A model generated the notes under the pieces. That model searched no databases. It was not told where the DNA came from and saw only the letters and a list, made by a program, of their open reading frames with translations. This document shows, in pieces, positions 33,205-45,675 of a stretch of 53,120 nt of DNA. Location: the NCBI GenBank assembly GCA_030141605.1, contig JAQGDQ010001237.1, positions 1 to 53,120 of the forward strand. The letters run 5' to 3'. Position 1 is the stretch's first letter; every line of letters begins with the position of its first letter. Origin of the DNA: Tubiluchus corallicola (taxonomy: Eukaryota; Priapulida; Priapulimorpha; Priapulimorphida; Tubiluchidae). Both the position numbers and the translations under genes were made by a program.

Positions 33205-33709
33205 TAAATTTAAACTCCCGTGATGACCGTTAGGCGCAGCCATTTTAATGGTAGGTCATTTGAAACAAGTTTACATAAAATTAGATAAGCTTAGGCTTCT
33301 CAAAGAATTATTGTATTATTGTACTTAATGACATTACAAGTACAATGCCAAACGACTTTAAACTAAAATAAAACTTTTTTGAGATGACAACAATTTGACA
33401 AAATGTAGTTAGTCTAGCACAAGAACTACTTTTAATAGGCCGAGGCTAGCGAGATATTAGTCACAGTCACTAATGAATAACGTACACCACCGGGGCAAGA
33501 CGCATGAAATACTATGTAGCCTGTACTATGAAGGCGATTAACAGCGGCTATTCTAATATTTCTCTCAGGCTCCTGTATATCCACATCATAAAGGAGCAAG
33601 CAAAAAAGAAAACTGTATCTTGTCACACTGTTGTTCATACACCCTCTACATTGAGCCCCATAATTTATCTAAATTTTATCACTTGTCTGATCCAAGTATT
33701 GACTCTTAC
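33205..33709. other. Intergenic, no gene seen
   Basis: No feature recognised. Confidence 0.4.
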
Positions 33710-34905
33710 TAGTCATAGACATAGACATAGAACATTTATTTTCTCTAACATTTGTTTGACATAAAAATAATAATAATAAACAGTATAAATGATACAAATT
33801 ATCAAAAAAAAGAAGTGAAAACAAAAAATAATAAAGTTAGATGATACCTAAATCTAAACAAAACAATACAATTAATCAGTAATTATGATTATTTTATATA
33901 GTATTTTCAAATAGGGGTCTTATTAACAGGGGAATTTGACCAAGGTCAATGAGTAAAACTGAGAGTATGGAGAGATAAAATAAGTATCAAAAAAGTGTAA
34001 TATAGAAAAATTTAAGAGAAAAAGTAAGGATTACTTAGGAGATGAGGAGAAAAAAGAAAAAAAAACTTGCTAGCTTGCTTATTAGTCTTACAAGTTATGT
34101 ACTACAGAAACACTAGTGTGCCCGTGTTTACTGAACATAGATCTTCTACGTTCGCTACATGATTTCCATACACTTTTTTAGCTACTTCACATTTTCAACA
34201 GATGTTCAGTCGTATCACACTCCTTCACACACAGTGGACACATTAAATCATCCTTACACTTATTTTTATAATTACACTTTAATTTGATCATGTTTAATTT
34301 CCATTCAGTAATTTCATATACAGCCTTTTCATCACACTCCATAACATAATTTATTGCCTGTTCCCAATTTTCCACACTATTTTTCATAAATCTCAGTTTT
34401 GTCATATCATCACTTTTTCACAGCTTCAACTTCTAGATAGTGTTCACCTGCTTTTTAAATTTCTTCTTTCCATTGTAACTTCAATAAGCTTTGCATTCTT
34501 TCAGCATTTATATCTAAATCATACATACTTGCAACTTCTCTAATTTCTGTTCCCAGCTTCTGGGAATGTTTTGTCACACATACTCAACATCACATTTTTA
34601 GCATTTCTTTTAGTGTCAGATATCAGCACACTTCGGTACCACATTAATTTTTATAGTGTATTATTTGTCTCAATGGCCATACTCCCCAAGTCATCATTAG
34701 GCCCCAATAATTCGTAGACATTTTTTGCTTCACCATACATCTTACGGTTTCTTTTTGCCAACTTTCGATTTCTTCATAGTTTGTTTCTGTTAATTTATCC
34801 CACACTTCCATTGTGAAAATTAAACTAGGAATCATCGTTGTCTTGTACAATAACCGTCTTATTTTTATAGCTTCTTTTCCTACATCGTCAGAACTACTCT
34901 AATTC
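33710..34905 (-). mobile_element. Decayed LINE, 3' part
   Basis: Two minus-strand frames (34850-34644 and 34405-34187) read TMIPSLIFTMEVWDKLTE / NYWGLMMTWGVWPLRQIIHY and CPLCVKECDTTEHLLKM. These match the thumb region and the C-terminal zinc-knuckle-like end of non-LTR reverse transcriptases. Frame breaks separate them. The 3' end is at about 33712, where the minus strand finishes with TCTATG triplicated. The 5' boundary is uncertain. Confidence 0.7.
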
Positions 34906-35513
34906 ATAATTTCATATTCATTGAAAGCTAGCTATGGTTTGCCATTTTAGGATTTACACTACCTTGTAATCCTTATTATCAATCAAATTACTTCAATCAT
35001 TCAGACAAATGATATCTGTTCCGCCTGTCTCCATCTGTCAGGTATAAAATTAGCAGAGGTAACATCTTCATTAAGCAAAGCGGCTTCTTAAACTAAAGAA
35101 AAATCACAAAACTCTAATACAGCACAACGTTGCTAACAAGTTCTACATATCACCGCTTAGTGGCGCTAAGAGAGTTTATGTGTTGATCACGTGACTAAAA
35201 TACCTGTTAATTTATTATTAATTAATCAATATATCTCTGCTGGTTAATCAATATTATAACGTTAAATATTTATATACATCCTACCATAACTGCAGTAGAG
35301 CGAGAATGTTTGCCAGCAACAATCTAATCAATTAATTTGAAAGACTGATGTACCCATGGTTTCGTGACGTCAGCACATCGTTACAAGAAGACGCAGGAGC
35401 TAGTTTTTGTTTGTTAGCAGTCAAAGAATAATTTTAAGCTGTGAACGGTTGTGTAAAAGTTTTATCTGGTATTTTTATTTTTGTAGCGAAATTTACATTG
35501 ACGGTGACTTTGA
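34906..35513 (+). promoter_or_regulatory. PKD2 5' flank with CRE, E-box and X-box-like sites
   Basis: Upstream of the PKD2 ATG are a perfect CRE palindrome TGACGTCA (35365-35372), an extended E-box TCACGTGA (35187-35194), and GTTTGCCAGCAAC (35308-35320), which resembles the RFX X-box of ciliary genes. Motif matches are direct; regulatory use is inference. No TATA box or start site can be assigned. Confidence 0.35.
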
Positions 35514-35637
35514 ATGAGTGGTCGCACAGGCAGCAACATAAATTTGTCCGCTAACGACGAGTTGGAGATGTCTGGGCGGCCAGCCAGCAGGGGTGCTGGC
35601 CGGCAAAGTGCCCAGGCTAGGAATGCCTGGAATGATG
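35514..35637 (+). CDS. PKD2: Polycystin-2 (PKD2/TRPP), exon 1
   Basis: First coding exon of a polycystin-2 cation channel. Such channels work in cilia and the ER, usually as homotetramers or with polycystin-1. The ATG is followed by 41 codons of low-complexity cytosolic N-terminus (MSGRTGSNINLSANDE) and ends in phase 1 before donor GTATGG. Nine plus-strand exons (this one to 52398) total 1281 nt or 427 codons, with every junction in phase. They cover the N-terminus, S1, the extracellular TOP/polycystin domain, S2 and the start of S3. The exon carrying the rest of S3 and S4 is inverted at 52922-53092. S5, pore, S6 and the EF-hand/coiled-coil tail are not in the window. The ATG choice is inferred; the N-terminus is poorly conserved in the family. 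Confidence 0.7.
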
Positions 35638-37908
35638 GTATGGAAAAACCGCACGAAGTTTCTTCTCTTCTGGACTGATACAATTTAGTAAACTTGCAGT
35701 GGAAGCTTTAGCTGTTTTTCCCTTCTCCCAAGAACCTTGTCACCCAACACAGCCCTTGAAGTTATTCAAAAACCTAGCTGCTAGTGATACCATCTTAGTC
35801 CTACTTTATGACCTTGTTGGTTACATATGCTTTTATCTCCAGGCTACTTAGATCCTATAGGAACCTTTGCTGTCCGGCCGACAAACCTGCATCCATGCCA
35901 ATCTGTAATTGAAATTCTTCCATGCATTTTATCTTAGTCTTGCCGCTTTGTCTTTCATTCTCAAAGTTTTGCTGTCTCCTATGCACCACTTATTGATTTC
36001 ACCTGTAGAGCATCGTTTGCTTCTGTTTTGAAGTTTCCTTGGTTAATTTTATTTTCATTAATTAACAATTCAATTATTTAATGGCACTAACCAGAATTTA
36101 AATACTAATGTTTTTTTATTAATAGTTTTGTTGTTGTTGTGCAACAAGAGCACGAAATTGCATGAAAATCTTGAGGTTCGGGTAGTTGCAATCATTTTAA
36201 GTTTTGAAAGTAAAAGCATTACTTTCAAGGCTTAAAAATTCAATCTAGATTCAGTTTGTTTTCTTGATAACAAATTCTTATTTAGCTAGTAGGCTTACTA
36301 CTTTTAATAGTAATACAATAATAAGAGGCGGGGATTGTAAAATAGAGGGGATTATTTCTGTTTAGTAATGCTGGTATACATAAAATTCAGGAATTAGGAT
36401 CTAGTTTCTGATTGATCATATTTTTTTTCGATTGGACGCTCAGTTAATCCAGATAGTATGCAAAAAAACTTTGTCCCATTATCGGTTTTATTGATAGTTC
36501 ACAGCAGGAAGTATTAAGATTTAACTTGACATTTGTGATGGCCGATTTTGAAATTTTGTAATTCGATTATAATCTTGTTTTGTAATTAGATATGATGCAT
36601 CCCTTATTCGTTAACTACTTTATGACTACGTCACTACACAAATAACTTGCCGTCAAATTTGAAGCCATCAGTTTTTCCTAACTGTGTTTCGCAATTGTGT
36701 GCTCTGTGTAAGGTAAGAAAAACAAAGAAAAAACGCAACGATTCCATTTATTTTTGCTAAAATGCTGCCTTTTAGTCTGTATGTGACACGTATATTTTAC
36801 TCTCTATTAATTAAATTACTGTTCAGTCACGAGTTAGATTGTTTTGTACATAGTACTAATTAGACTAATTACTACTTGGCATTTTACCGGCACAAAATAG
36901 ACTAGATTTTTTATTCATCTTGGTGTGGAAATGGAGAAACCTGTATGGCTTATTTGTGAAACTCGGAAAATTTCGAGTGCAAGATTTCAAGAATGTAGCC
37001 AGTGATGAGTGTTTAATTACTAGAAGGTGTGACTATTAAGACTACGAAAAATCGCGTTTCAACTGCCGAGCCGTGGTTTATCATCAGATGAAAAAAGATA
37101 AAAACATCACAGAAAGATATTAAAACTGTTTTTGAAGTGGTTTATATTATTTGCACATAAAATTGCCGCACTTAAAAACAGATAGCATCACATGTAACAT
37201 CACAGACGCACAATAAATAAAAATGCAGAAGTAGAAAAGCAGTAACGCTGACCAGTGGCCACAGTCCCTGTAACTTGGAGACAAACTCCTAGTGCCAGGG
37301 CTATTCGTTGATGCGATTTTTTAGCAGTCATTAGTGCCGTTGTTATTAAGAATTAAATTTGCGTTAAACTGATAAATGTGTTTGTAGAAATGGCATTTGA
37401 AGGGTTAGTAATGTTGGGGCGGGGCGGGGGGGGGGTAGAGGGGGGTCACAATTTCAAGAAGTTTTGATGGTTTGCAACTCGACTGTTTCTGGTTCTAGGA
37501 TTACTTTCCTGCGTAGTTAGTGTTGTCGTTATTTACGCATCTTAAATTATGAGTATTTTAATGTTAGATCATTATTGTGAGGTTTTGAGTGTTTATTTTA
37601 AATATTTGTGAAATTTAACATTTTGATAAATTGTTTGGCTTGTAGGTACAAAACCTGCAGGCCAGTCGTTTTACTAAAATGTTAAATTTCAGCTATTTGG
37701 ACGCGATGCATTTGCTTTTTTGTTTTGCTTTCTGTTCTTGTTAACTCTACGGAACTTTGTGTTTAAATTTAAATGTTTATGCATGTATATGAATGTGCCT
37801 GACTGCTCACAGAATTTTGTTCACTTTTTAAAGTTTCTCTCCAAGTTTGTTCACTCTCTTAATACTTACTTTTAATCGCGAATATTCATTTTGTGTATTT
37901 TTGGTTAG
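35638..37908. other. PKD2 intron 1
   Basis: No gene inside. A G-rich run lies at 37418-37447. A motif CGCGTTTCAACTGCCG...TTTATCATCAGATG near 37050-37090 resembles the retroelement end at 4290-4345. Confidence 0.5.
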
Positions 37909-38067
37909 GTTTGCCTGGTCTAGACAATCCAGCAATGCATGATCCGGAGTTGGCGTTTGACAGTGACATGGGCCAGGAGTCCAGCTATGCCGGCGGATAT
38001 GAAGAACGGCATGTTGTGGTCGAGGAATCACAGGGTTGCTGGTATTCCTTTAAGCGCGGTTTACGAG
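37909..38067 (+). CDS. PKD2: Polycystin-2, exon 2
   Basis: A 159-nt exon, acceptor TTTTTGGTTAG, donor GTAAGA, phase 1 at both ends. It encodes the rest of the cytosolic N-terminus, acidic and glycine/serine-rich, ending CWYSFKRGLRG at the junction. The following LWATR of exon 3 corresponds to the conserved GLWGTR segment of polycystin-2. Confidence 0.8.
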
Positions 38068-39459
38068 GTAAGACTTAATCGTAGACTTTTGTTTAATATG
38101 ACTTAGTTTGTCCGAATAAGTCTTGTAAAAAGTTCTTTTAAGCTTCTGGGATTTAAAGAGCTTGCTTATATTTCCGATTATATTTCCGATTGATTTTAAA
38201 ATGCAGGTATATCCACGGTTTTCAAAAGGATATTGTTTCTCTTTTGTTAAGTGTGCGAATCGGGGCATGTTTATTAAGGGCAGTTTCAAGTGATTCCAAG
38301 AAACAGTAAAAAGCATCATTTACCTTAAGTTGACTATAGAAAATATTAGAATGTAATTGTCCCAAATGCTCAAAAATGTGAAATGTGGCTACGACAAATC
38401 TTTTAGTATCTCTTATTAATTTTGTATTGGTGATTTCCTTCTACAAGCTTGAGATGAGTTAACAGTTGCAAAGATGGGCAAATGATCAGTCAATTCATAA
38501 TGCAAACAGTGATGGAATTTTGAAACTTGTTATTATAAATATGATTAATTAGGTCAAAGGTTTGTGAATTGTTAGTAATAGGAGTTGGCTGAGTGACGAC
38601 TGGATGAAACTTGAAACTTAGGAACAAACAAGATGGCTGGTCATTCCAAAAAATCCAACAAACAAAAATGTCTAAACTTGATAATTAACAGATGATTCTT
38701 GACAATTGTTTGTTCGTTAACAAGTTCTTCAACACTCTTTTGTGTCGTAAAATCAGTTTCGTATAGCCTGGAAATCTAAATTCATTTTTAAATGTATCTA
38801 ATTACTCTAAAACTCTTTCTCTAAAAACCACTCTATCAGCCATAAATTTCATCCAGTTTTTGGCTTAAATTACTTCAGTCGCTTTATTCTGTTGTGTAAA
38901 CATGTTTATTTGAATACAGAATTGTCAATAAAGCAATGGATGCTGCGTAACTCAAGTTTATTCTATGTAAGCATTGATACCCACTTGCATCCATTACAAA
39001 AACAGTTAAATAAGATGCACTTACTGTTATAAATTACACTTACAATTACAATTATACGCTTTATATTCATATTGGGAAACATTCTTTGTCACTTTTTTTG
39101 CAATTTGATAAGTACTGTGTGTTTAATACGAGATGATTTATTTGGTTCATTCTTGTTGAATTAATAAGTTTTCTTCCGCTTGAAAGTAAAGGTGACTTGT
39201 GTGAATAAACCTGCAAAACCATCGGTAGTTATGTGTAAATTATGAATAATTGATTACCGAAGTCTTGGATCACGTCAGCACAGTGGTTATGATTGCAATT
39301 TCATTTTAAACCAGTCCTGAATTATTAATATCCAATTCAGTTAAGATGTTTATTGCGCAAGTGGAAATTACGTGTGATTTGTCTTGCATAATTGGGTAAG
39401 CTTAGTAGTGATGTTTGTGACAAAGTATCCTGTTGCAACTTGCAGCTGTTACTAATGAT

Positions 39460-40025
39460 CAGGGTGCATAAGATTATGGATATGTATAAAATAAATAAAA
39501 TAGCTTATTTTATGGATTTTTGAAATTTTATTTTATGGATATCAATAAAATAAGAAATAGACTATATCTGGAATGAGATGCCCAGGGGGAAATCAATTAA
39601 AAAGTAAAAACAGGAGTGCTTGAAACATGTTTTTAAACACGCAGGACTTAGTTCTAATTTTATTACTACTATATTAGTCTACAGAGAGTACGTCTCTGTT
39701 GGCTGGGTCTCTCTCAGTTATTTTCAGACCGAACTCCAGCTCATGCTTTGGTTGAAACTTCGCCGCCTTGATAACAAAAAGACAATGAGAAAAAAAACAA
39801 TGTAAAATAGCAAATCCGGAAATGCGCTTTTGTTGGTTTGTTTTCTTTCTCTCCTTCTAACGTTCGTTTTCAGTGTTGCCAATGCTTACAACTCGTTACT
39901 TTGTACAAAAAATCACAAAAAAATATTTTTTTATTTTATGCATTTCTTTTTTTATGAATTTTTCAAATTTTATTTTATGGATTTTTGATCTTATTTTATG
40001 GATATCCATAATCTTATGCAGCCTG
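39460..40025. mobile_element. hAT-like MITE family B, copy 1 (566 bp)
   Basis: Ends CAGGGTGCATAAGATTATGG and, inverted, CAGGCTGCATAAGATTATGG. The perfect 8-bp target duplication CTAATGAT lies at 39452-39459 and 40026-40033. A and T-rich interior with many TTTTATGGAT units. The same family is inverted at 45676-46145. Confidence 0.9.
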
Positions 40026-40509
40026 CTAATGATGCTGCCTGGCTTAGCGACTAATTTGCCCCTGAAAAAACTTAGATTGATTCGTCCCTTTATTCATATT
40101 TGCTCTTTTCACTGGAGCAAGAATTGTACCATTTGTGATCCAGATTTTGCTCAAGTGTTCTTGTCGCGCATTTTCATTTGCGATTCTTAATTTAAATCAC
40201 TACTACTAATAATTAAACAGGTGCCGGCACCTACATTAAAATTATTTATTATTGACTGACTTGAGTTTAATCCGGGTTGTGGCCTTGTTCTGTGCTGCTC
40301 AGTCTGTACCTGCTGGGCTACCCATATATGGTAGTGTGGATTGCTAGTATGTTTTACTAGCCAATCAGGTAAGCTCAGTGGGTGCATGTGACTTGGCTAG
40401 ATCTGCCAAGACCAGCCTAAGCTTTTTTCTGCTTCTTGGACATTGCTGTTGTATGGTCTCCATGTGTCTTCTGTCCTGTAATTAATAGTGTAATATGTAA
40501 ATAGAAATA

Positions 40510-41252
40510 GCCTTTCACAGTTCAATACAATTTCATATTCTTTGTTTCAACCACCAGAGTGAACCAGTCTACACTAACTTCATTCTCTCGCAGTTCAACA
40601 CAATTTCATATTCTTTGTTTCAACCACCAGAGTGAACCAGCCTACCACAGTCTACACTAACTTCAGTCTTTCACAGTTCAACAAAATTTCATATTCTTTG
40701 TTTCAACCACCAGAGCAAGCCAATCTACAACAGTCTACTATAACTTCAGTCTTTCACAGTTCAACACAATTTCATATTCTTTGTTTCAACCACGAGGGTG
40801 AACCAGTCTACACTGACTTCAGTCTTTCACAGTTCAACACAATTTCATATTCTTTGTTTCAACCACCAGAGTGAACCAGTCTACAACAGTCTACACTAAC
40901 TTCTGTCTTTCACAGTTCAACACAATTTCATATTCTTTGTTTCAACCACCAGGGTGAACCAGTCTACACTGACTTCAGTCTTTCACAGTTCAACACAATT
41001 TCATATTCTTTGTTTCAACCACCAGAGTGAACCAGTCTACAACAGTCTACACTAACTTCAGTCTTTCACAGTTCAACACAATTTCATATTCTTTGTTTCA
41101 ACCACCAGAGTGAACCAGTCTACAACAGTCTACACTAACTTCAGTCTTTCACAGTTCAACACAATTTCATATTCTTTGTTTCAATCACCAGGGTGAACCA
41201 GTCTACAACAGTCTACACTTACTTCAGTCTTTCACAGTTCAACACAATTTCA
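40510..41252. repeat. 72/82-bp tandem satellite, ~10 copies
   Basis: Units start CAGTTCAACACAATTTCATA, then TTCTTTGTTTCAACCACCAG and GTGAACCAGTCTACACTAAC. Some units have an extra 10 bp (TCTACAACAG), giving two length classes that alternate irregularly. Confidence 0.9.
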
Positions 41253-41779
41253 TCTGTTATCTTCTGCTCTAGGCTACTTTTTTCAACAAACAGGGGTCAT
41301 AGCTCATTTCTTGAGGAATAGTTTGCAGCTGGTTTCACATAGGAAAAGTATTTTTCAATTCTTGAACATATTATAAAGATGTTTTTAAACATGTAAAAGA
41401 CATCTGTACAATGGACATTGCACTTGTGCAACTCTGTACTGCATACTAATGGTTTTACTGTTCATGGCCGTGTACAAAATAAATATGTTTGAATACACAT
41501 TCGCATTGACAACACCAGAAACAGTTTGGTTACAAAACATTTTAAAACTTGAACCGGTCAACATGCGCGTTCATAAGCATAAACAATATATATAATGGCG
41601 CATTGCAGCGTTCAAGTAAACTCGCAGTAGCTCACCAAATAACTCACAAGCGTGTTCATACTAGGGAGCATCTACCAGCAGTGGCTGTTAGAGAGCTTGT
41701 AATAAAAACTCACGAGAGAAGACTAGTCTGAACGCGCCATAAGTATGTCATGAAAACAAATAGAAGAGAACGTCTAAGA

Positions 41780-42236
41780 CAGGGGCGTGCAAATTATCTG
41801 ACTAGCAGGGCCACATTAAACTTACCCGCAATTCCTGTGGGCCGCAGGCAGTTTAATCAAGCAGCCAAGTACAGAAAGGCCTAATAACGATTTTTTGCAT
41901 CCGACCTGCATACATCATTACTACTACACTCAAGAAACTATTTTAGAAGTTATTAAAATTTATAATACAAACCATATATTTCTACTTTCAGGACAGATAG
42001 TGGTAATTTCATTACAATGTATATTAGTAATGTGTATCACACAGTCTGTGTAGTACAGTGTTATTAAGCTACAACCGTCTTGTAAGGGTTAATGGCATCC
42101 GATCTAGTAGAAAAAAATACCTGCACTATCTTTGGGATCGTGGCACGGACTTCAGCTGGGTACACTCAATATCGCCCGGGCCGCACTTTCATTAGCTTGA
42201 CAAATCTCTTCGCGGGCCGCAATTTGCACACCCCTG
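41780..42236. mobile_element. hAT-like MITE, copy 2 (457 bp)
   Basis: Same family as 20003-20434 in the opposite orientation. Ends CAGGGGCGTGCAAATTATCT and, inverted, CAGGGGTGTGCAAATTGCGG. The perfect 8-bp duplication GTCTAAGA lies at 41772-41779 and 42237-42244. Short open frames inside are not coding. Confidence 0.9.
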
Positions 42237-42569
42237 GTCTAAGAACATGTAGTTTAGACCTTACCCAGTGTAACAAGTCATATATTAATGACACAGAGAC
42301 AAAATTAATAGTGAATGTAACTATGTTAGTTCTACTTAATTTATTGACGAATCCAGTTAAGTAGCCTTCTGTAGCAGACTTCAGAATTAGAACAGACACA
42401 CATATGATCTGTATGTTATTTATACAGAGGCCTGCAAATAGAGGGCTTGGTCAATTTTTCAGCTTCTGTATGTGTGTATATCTCTGTGTTTGTGTAAGTG
42501 TATAAATTGTCCAACGTATTTTTGAATAAAAGACACAATAATAATAATATATGTTATTGGGATTTTCAG

Positions 42570-42683
42570 GATTATGGGCAACGCGACAGACGGAGGACAC
42601 AAAGTCAGATCGGGAGAAGTACGTGCGAACAACGTTACGAGAACTTGTCATCTATATTGTGTTCCTTCTCATCCTCTGTGTTT
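42570..42683 (+). CDS. PKD2: Polycystin-2, exon 3 (S1)
   Basis: A 114-nt exon, acceptor GATTTTCAG, donor GTAAGT, phase 1 at both ends. It encodes the conserved pre-S1 helix [12 protein letters not shown] and most of transmembrane helix S1 ([11 protein letters not shown]). Similarity to polycystin-2 is clear. Confidence 0.9.
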
Positions 42684-42740
42684 GTAAGTAATCCTGTTGA
42701 TTTAAAGATTTGCATGCATCGGTTCAGTGGGGCTTTCCTG

Positions 42741-43274
42741 CAGGGACGAGAATTTTCCGCAGATACGCGGAATTCCGAGTTTTCGGAAGACCAGTAGTGC
42801 CATTTTTGTAAATCGCGTAAATTTGTTGAGGAAATTTTTACGGACCCAGTACATTATTTCGCAAGCTGACCGCTAGATGGCAGGCCGTCACTTTGTTTAC
42901 ATGACGTACATCAGTGTAACCACGTGTATATCTCTATGTATAAAAATATAGAATCAATTATGCAGAGTTATTTGAGTCAATTGCAGACAGTTTTTATATA
43001 CTTTTGCATAGGAGCGGCCAGTAATTAGGCGTTTTTGAGACAATTAGGTATCATGTATCCTTGATAGTTGGGTATTTTAAATTATGCATGAAACAAGTTA
43101 ACTGATATTTTAAGTCCACTTAGAGGCTCTCTATGGTCACAAAATTGCTATTTGTTGCTTCGCCCCCTTGAACCCCCATGGGGACTTTGCCCCTCAACCC
43201 CATCAGGGGCCTAGGCGGCCCCAAAATCCCCGGCCTGTTTCAGAGTTTTTTGCAATTTGTCATTCTCATCCCTG
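42741..43274. mobile_element. Family C element, copy 1 (534 bp, full length)
   Basis: Short inverted ends CAGGGACGAGAA / CAGGGATGAGAA. The body includes GGAATTCCGAGTTTTCGGAA, GGCAGGCCGTCACTTTGTTT and GGAGCGGCCAGTAATTAGGC. It is repeated at 49533-50015 and 52539-52892. The flanking TTTCCTGC / TTTTCTGC may be an 8-bp duplication with one mismatch, but the boundary is ambiguous by one base. Confidence 0.75.
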
Positions 43275-45675
43275 TTTTCTGCTTGAAAAGAAATAAATAA
43301 TCGGATCGAAATTGTTAAAGGAAAACAATGCCTAATTTAATAGTGTAGCTCAAAATAGCCGTTCGTGTAAAACAATGGAGTGGCAATAATTGTTTTTGTG
43401 AAGATAATTTCTTTAAGTTATTACACCAAGTGTTTTTAAATGTGCAACAAAACTTTGAAAACTGTTGTACACAAAATATGCTTTAAATTAGGTTAGCAGT
43501 CCATTGCAGCTGTAAGCATAGAGTGACCTTGAGAAAGCACATGTCAGTTCAGCAGTAAACGTGAATCTTGGTGTCTTGAATTAAACTTATTAGAGTTTCT
43601 GTGCTTCATTGTCAAATCTACACAACAGCGCTGTGTTGCAATCTTTTTTTTGCGAGATGTAGTACTTTCATATGGAAGATTCCTGTCATTGTAGCCAACA
43701 ATTATTTCATCATTGCTTGTGGGCGAATTAATTAAGTTTTTGAGCTATTATTTCACTATAGGAAGGGCTTCGGTGACTCATAAGTTGTGAAATACGTATT
43801 TTTGACATTGCGTGAAAATGAAAGTGTGATCTGCTTTGTGTGATGGAGAGAAAGTTTTGACATGCCCCACTTGAGGGTTGTAAAGTATTGTACTTTTATT
43901 GGCTATACTGTGACAATGTTGCTTTGTATTTTAGATATTTCACTGTGTGGTTTTTCTTTGTCAATGTGAGTGAATGCAGTTTTCTTATTTACCCGATCAA
44001 TAGGGTTTTTCATGTAGCGTACCACTTGTATTGTAAAACTTCTACCTGGCTACCAATAATCCACCTGACGATCATATTACCTGACGTTAACACTGAAGGA
44101 TCAATTATCACCTGGCAATGACGAAAATCCGCTTTCAACTTCGTCTTATTGCCTAGCAACCGAGGCTCTGTTTGTTAGCAACGGGCTTCTTGACGACAGC
44201 GAAATAATGAATTGGTGGTGTAATTGTTGAATTATTCACAATCTTCGGTGATTAGCTGGTAACTTAGCGATGAATTATTAATGACGAACGTTCAGAAGAT
44301 GGCGCCGTGTTTTGCAACATTTGCTTGCGTCAAAATCCGGCCACGTTTTGGATTGGTATCCGAAGTCCAGCATCACACTAGACAATCAGATCATAACATT
44401 TGCAACATCTTTCGTCTCCTTTTGCTAGTTTAGTAAATGTTCATCAGGGCTCTCTGGATCTGGTATGGAGTTTAGAGACTAATTTCATCGCGTTAAGCAC
44501 GGGGTAGCTCCCCTTGGCCCTTTATGTGCTTTCAGAATTTAACAAGCTGCTTGCTTGTATATGGTTGTTAGCTGCAGAATAGAGTGCCAGTTAAAATTCA
44601 TTATGTAACAATGGGGACATTATGTAAGAATGAGACATTATGTATCAAAAATGCTATGCTGTGTTTTTAACATTTACACCAGTTTTTAACATCAGCTTAA
44701 TGCAAAATGTCGTGCATTATGTAACAAGCTTACATAAAGTTGGTCTTGATTTCCGGTTTGGTCTTCTGGAGGTCGGAATTTGTGTTTGCTGTAATTATTG
44801 GACTGTAACAAAATTTTTTCTGCTCTAGATGTGGGTCGGGCTTGTCTAAAGTTTGTTAACATTTCATGTGGCAGTCATCGTTAGTAAAGTACGATATTCA
44901 TACCACATTTGACGCATATTATTGATTTTCTAGTTCGGGTTTCTAGTTTCGTGTCATTGAGAAACATATTTTGATGGATTTCACTGACTGCATAAATAAG
45001 TTATTGTGCTTTGTGGCAGCCGTTGGCAAGGTAGCATGGTAACGCTGGCCATCGCTTGGAAACTCCGCCTGTCAACTCTTGCATTAAATTGTGGTTGTGT
45101 TTTCTGGGGATTGATTTTTTGAATGGAGGAGAGGCAAAGGCACTATTTGTTGTATAAGAATGTTTGATACTAAAAAGTTAACGAAATAGTAAGGAAAAGA
45201 CAGTCTAACGACTTTTTATTTTTGCTGTAAAAGTTGTACAAAAGTTTTGTCTGAGTTAAATTCTATTTTTTAGCTGTAGGGAAGACAACGCTTGACAGGC
45301 TGTTTGCTTTACGTTAATTTCTAAGCTGATAAAGATAAACAAGAAAAAAATGAAAAAGAGAATAAACAAGAATAGCCATATGCTAAATGATCTTAAGAGC
45401 TTTTTTGACAAATTGCATTTAATTTAGTGAAATTACAGTGTTCTCATAAAGTGACCTCGACATTAACAACATTCTTATTGGATTGATAATAAGGTTTGTT
45501 AGTTGCCGACACATTACTTTTTCTGTCTGCCATTCTTGTCTGGAGTATTTTTTAATCGAGTTGAAAGTTTAGTATCCTTGCTTGGATTCAGAATGGTGGA
45601 TATAGGAAACCCTGACGGCATTTTTTGTTGGCCCGCTGAACATGTTTTATGAGAGTCACTAATTAGAATAATAAC

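Larger units (their letters stand above)
38068..42569. other. PKD2 intron 2
   Basis: A 4.5-kb intron holding two hAT-like elements (39460-40025 and 41780-42236) and a 72/82-bp satellite (40510-41252). A small MITE-like segment with ATGGCGCATTGCAGCGTTCA at 41595 and its inverse (TCTGAACGCGCCATAA) near 41728 may also be present. Confidence 0.5.
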
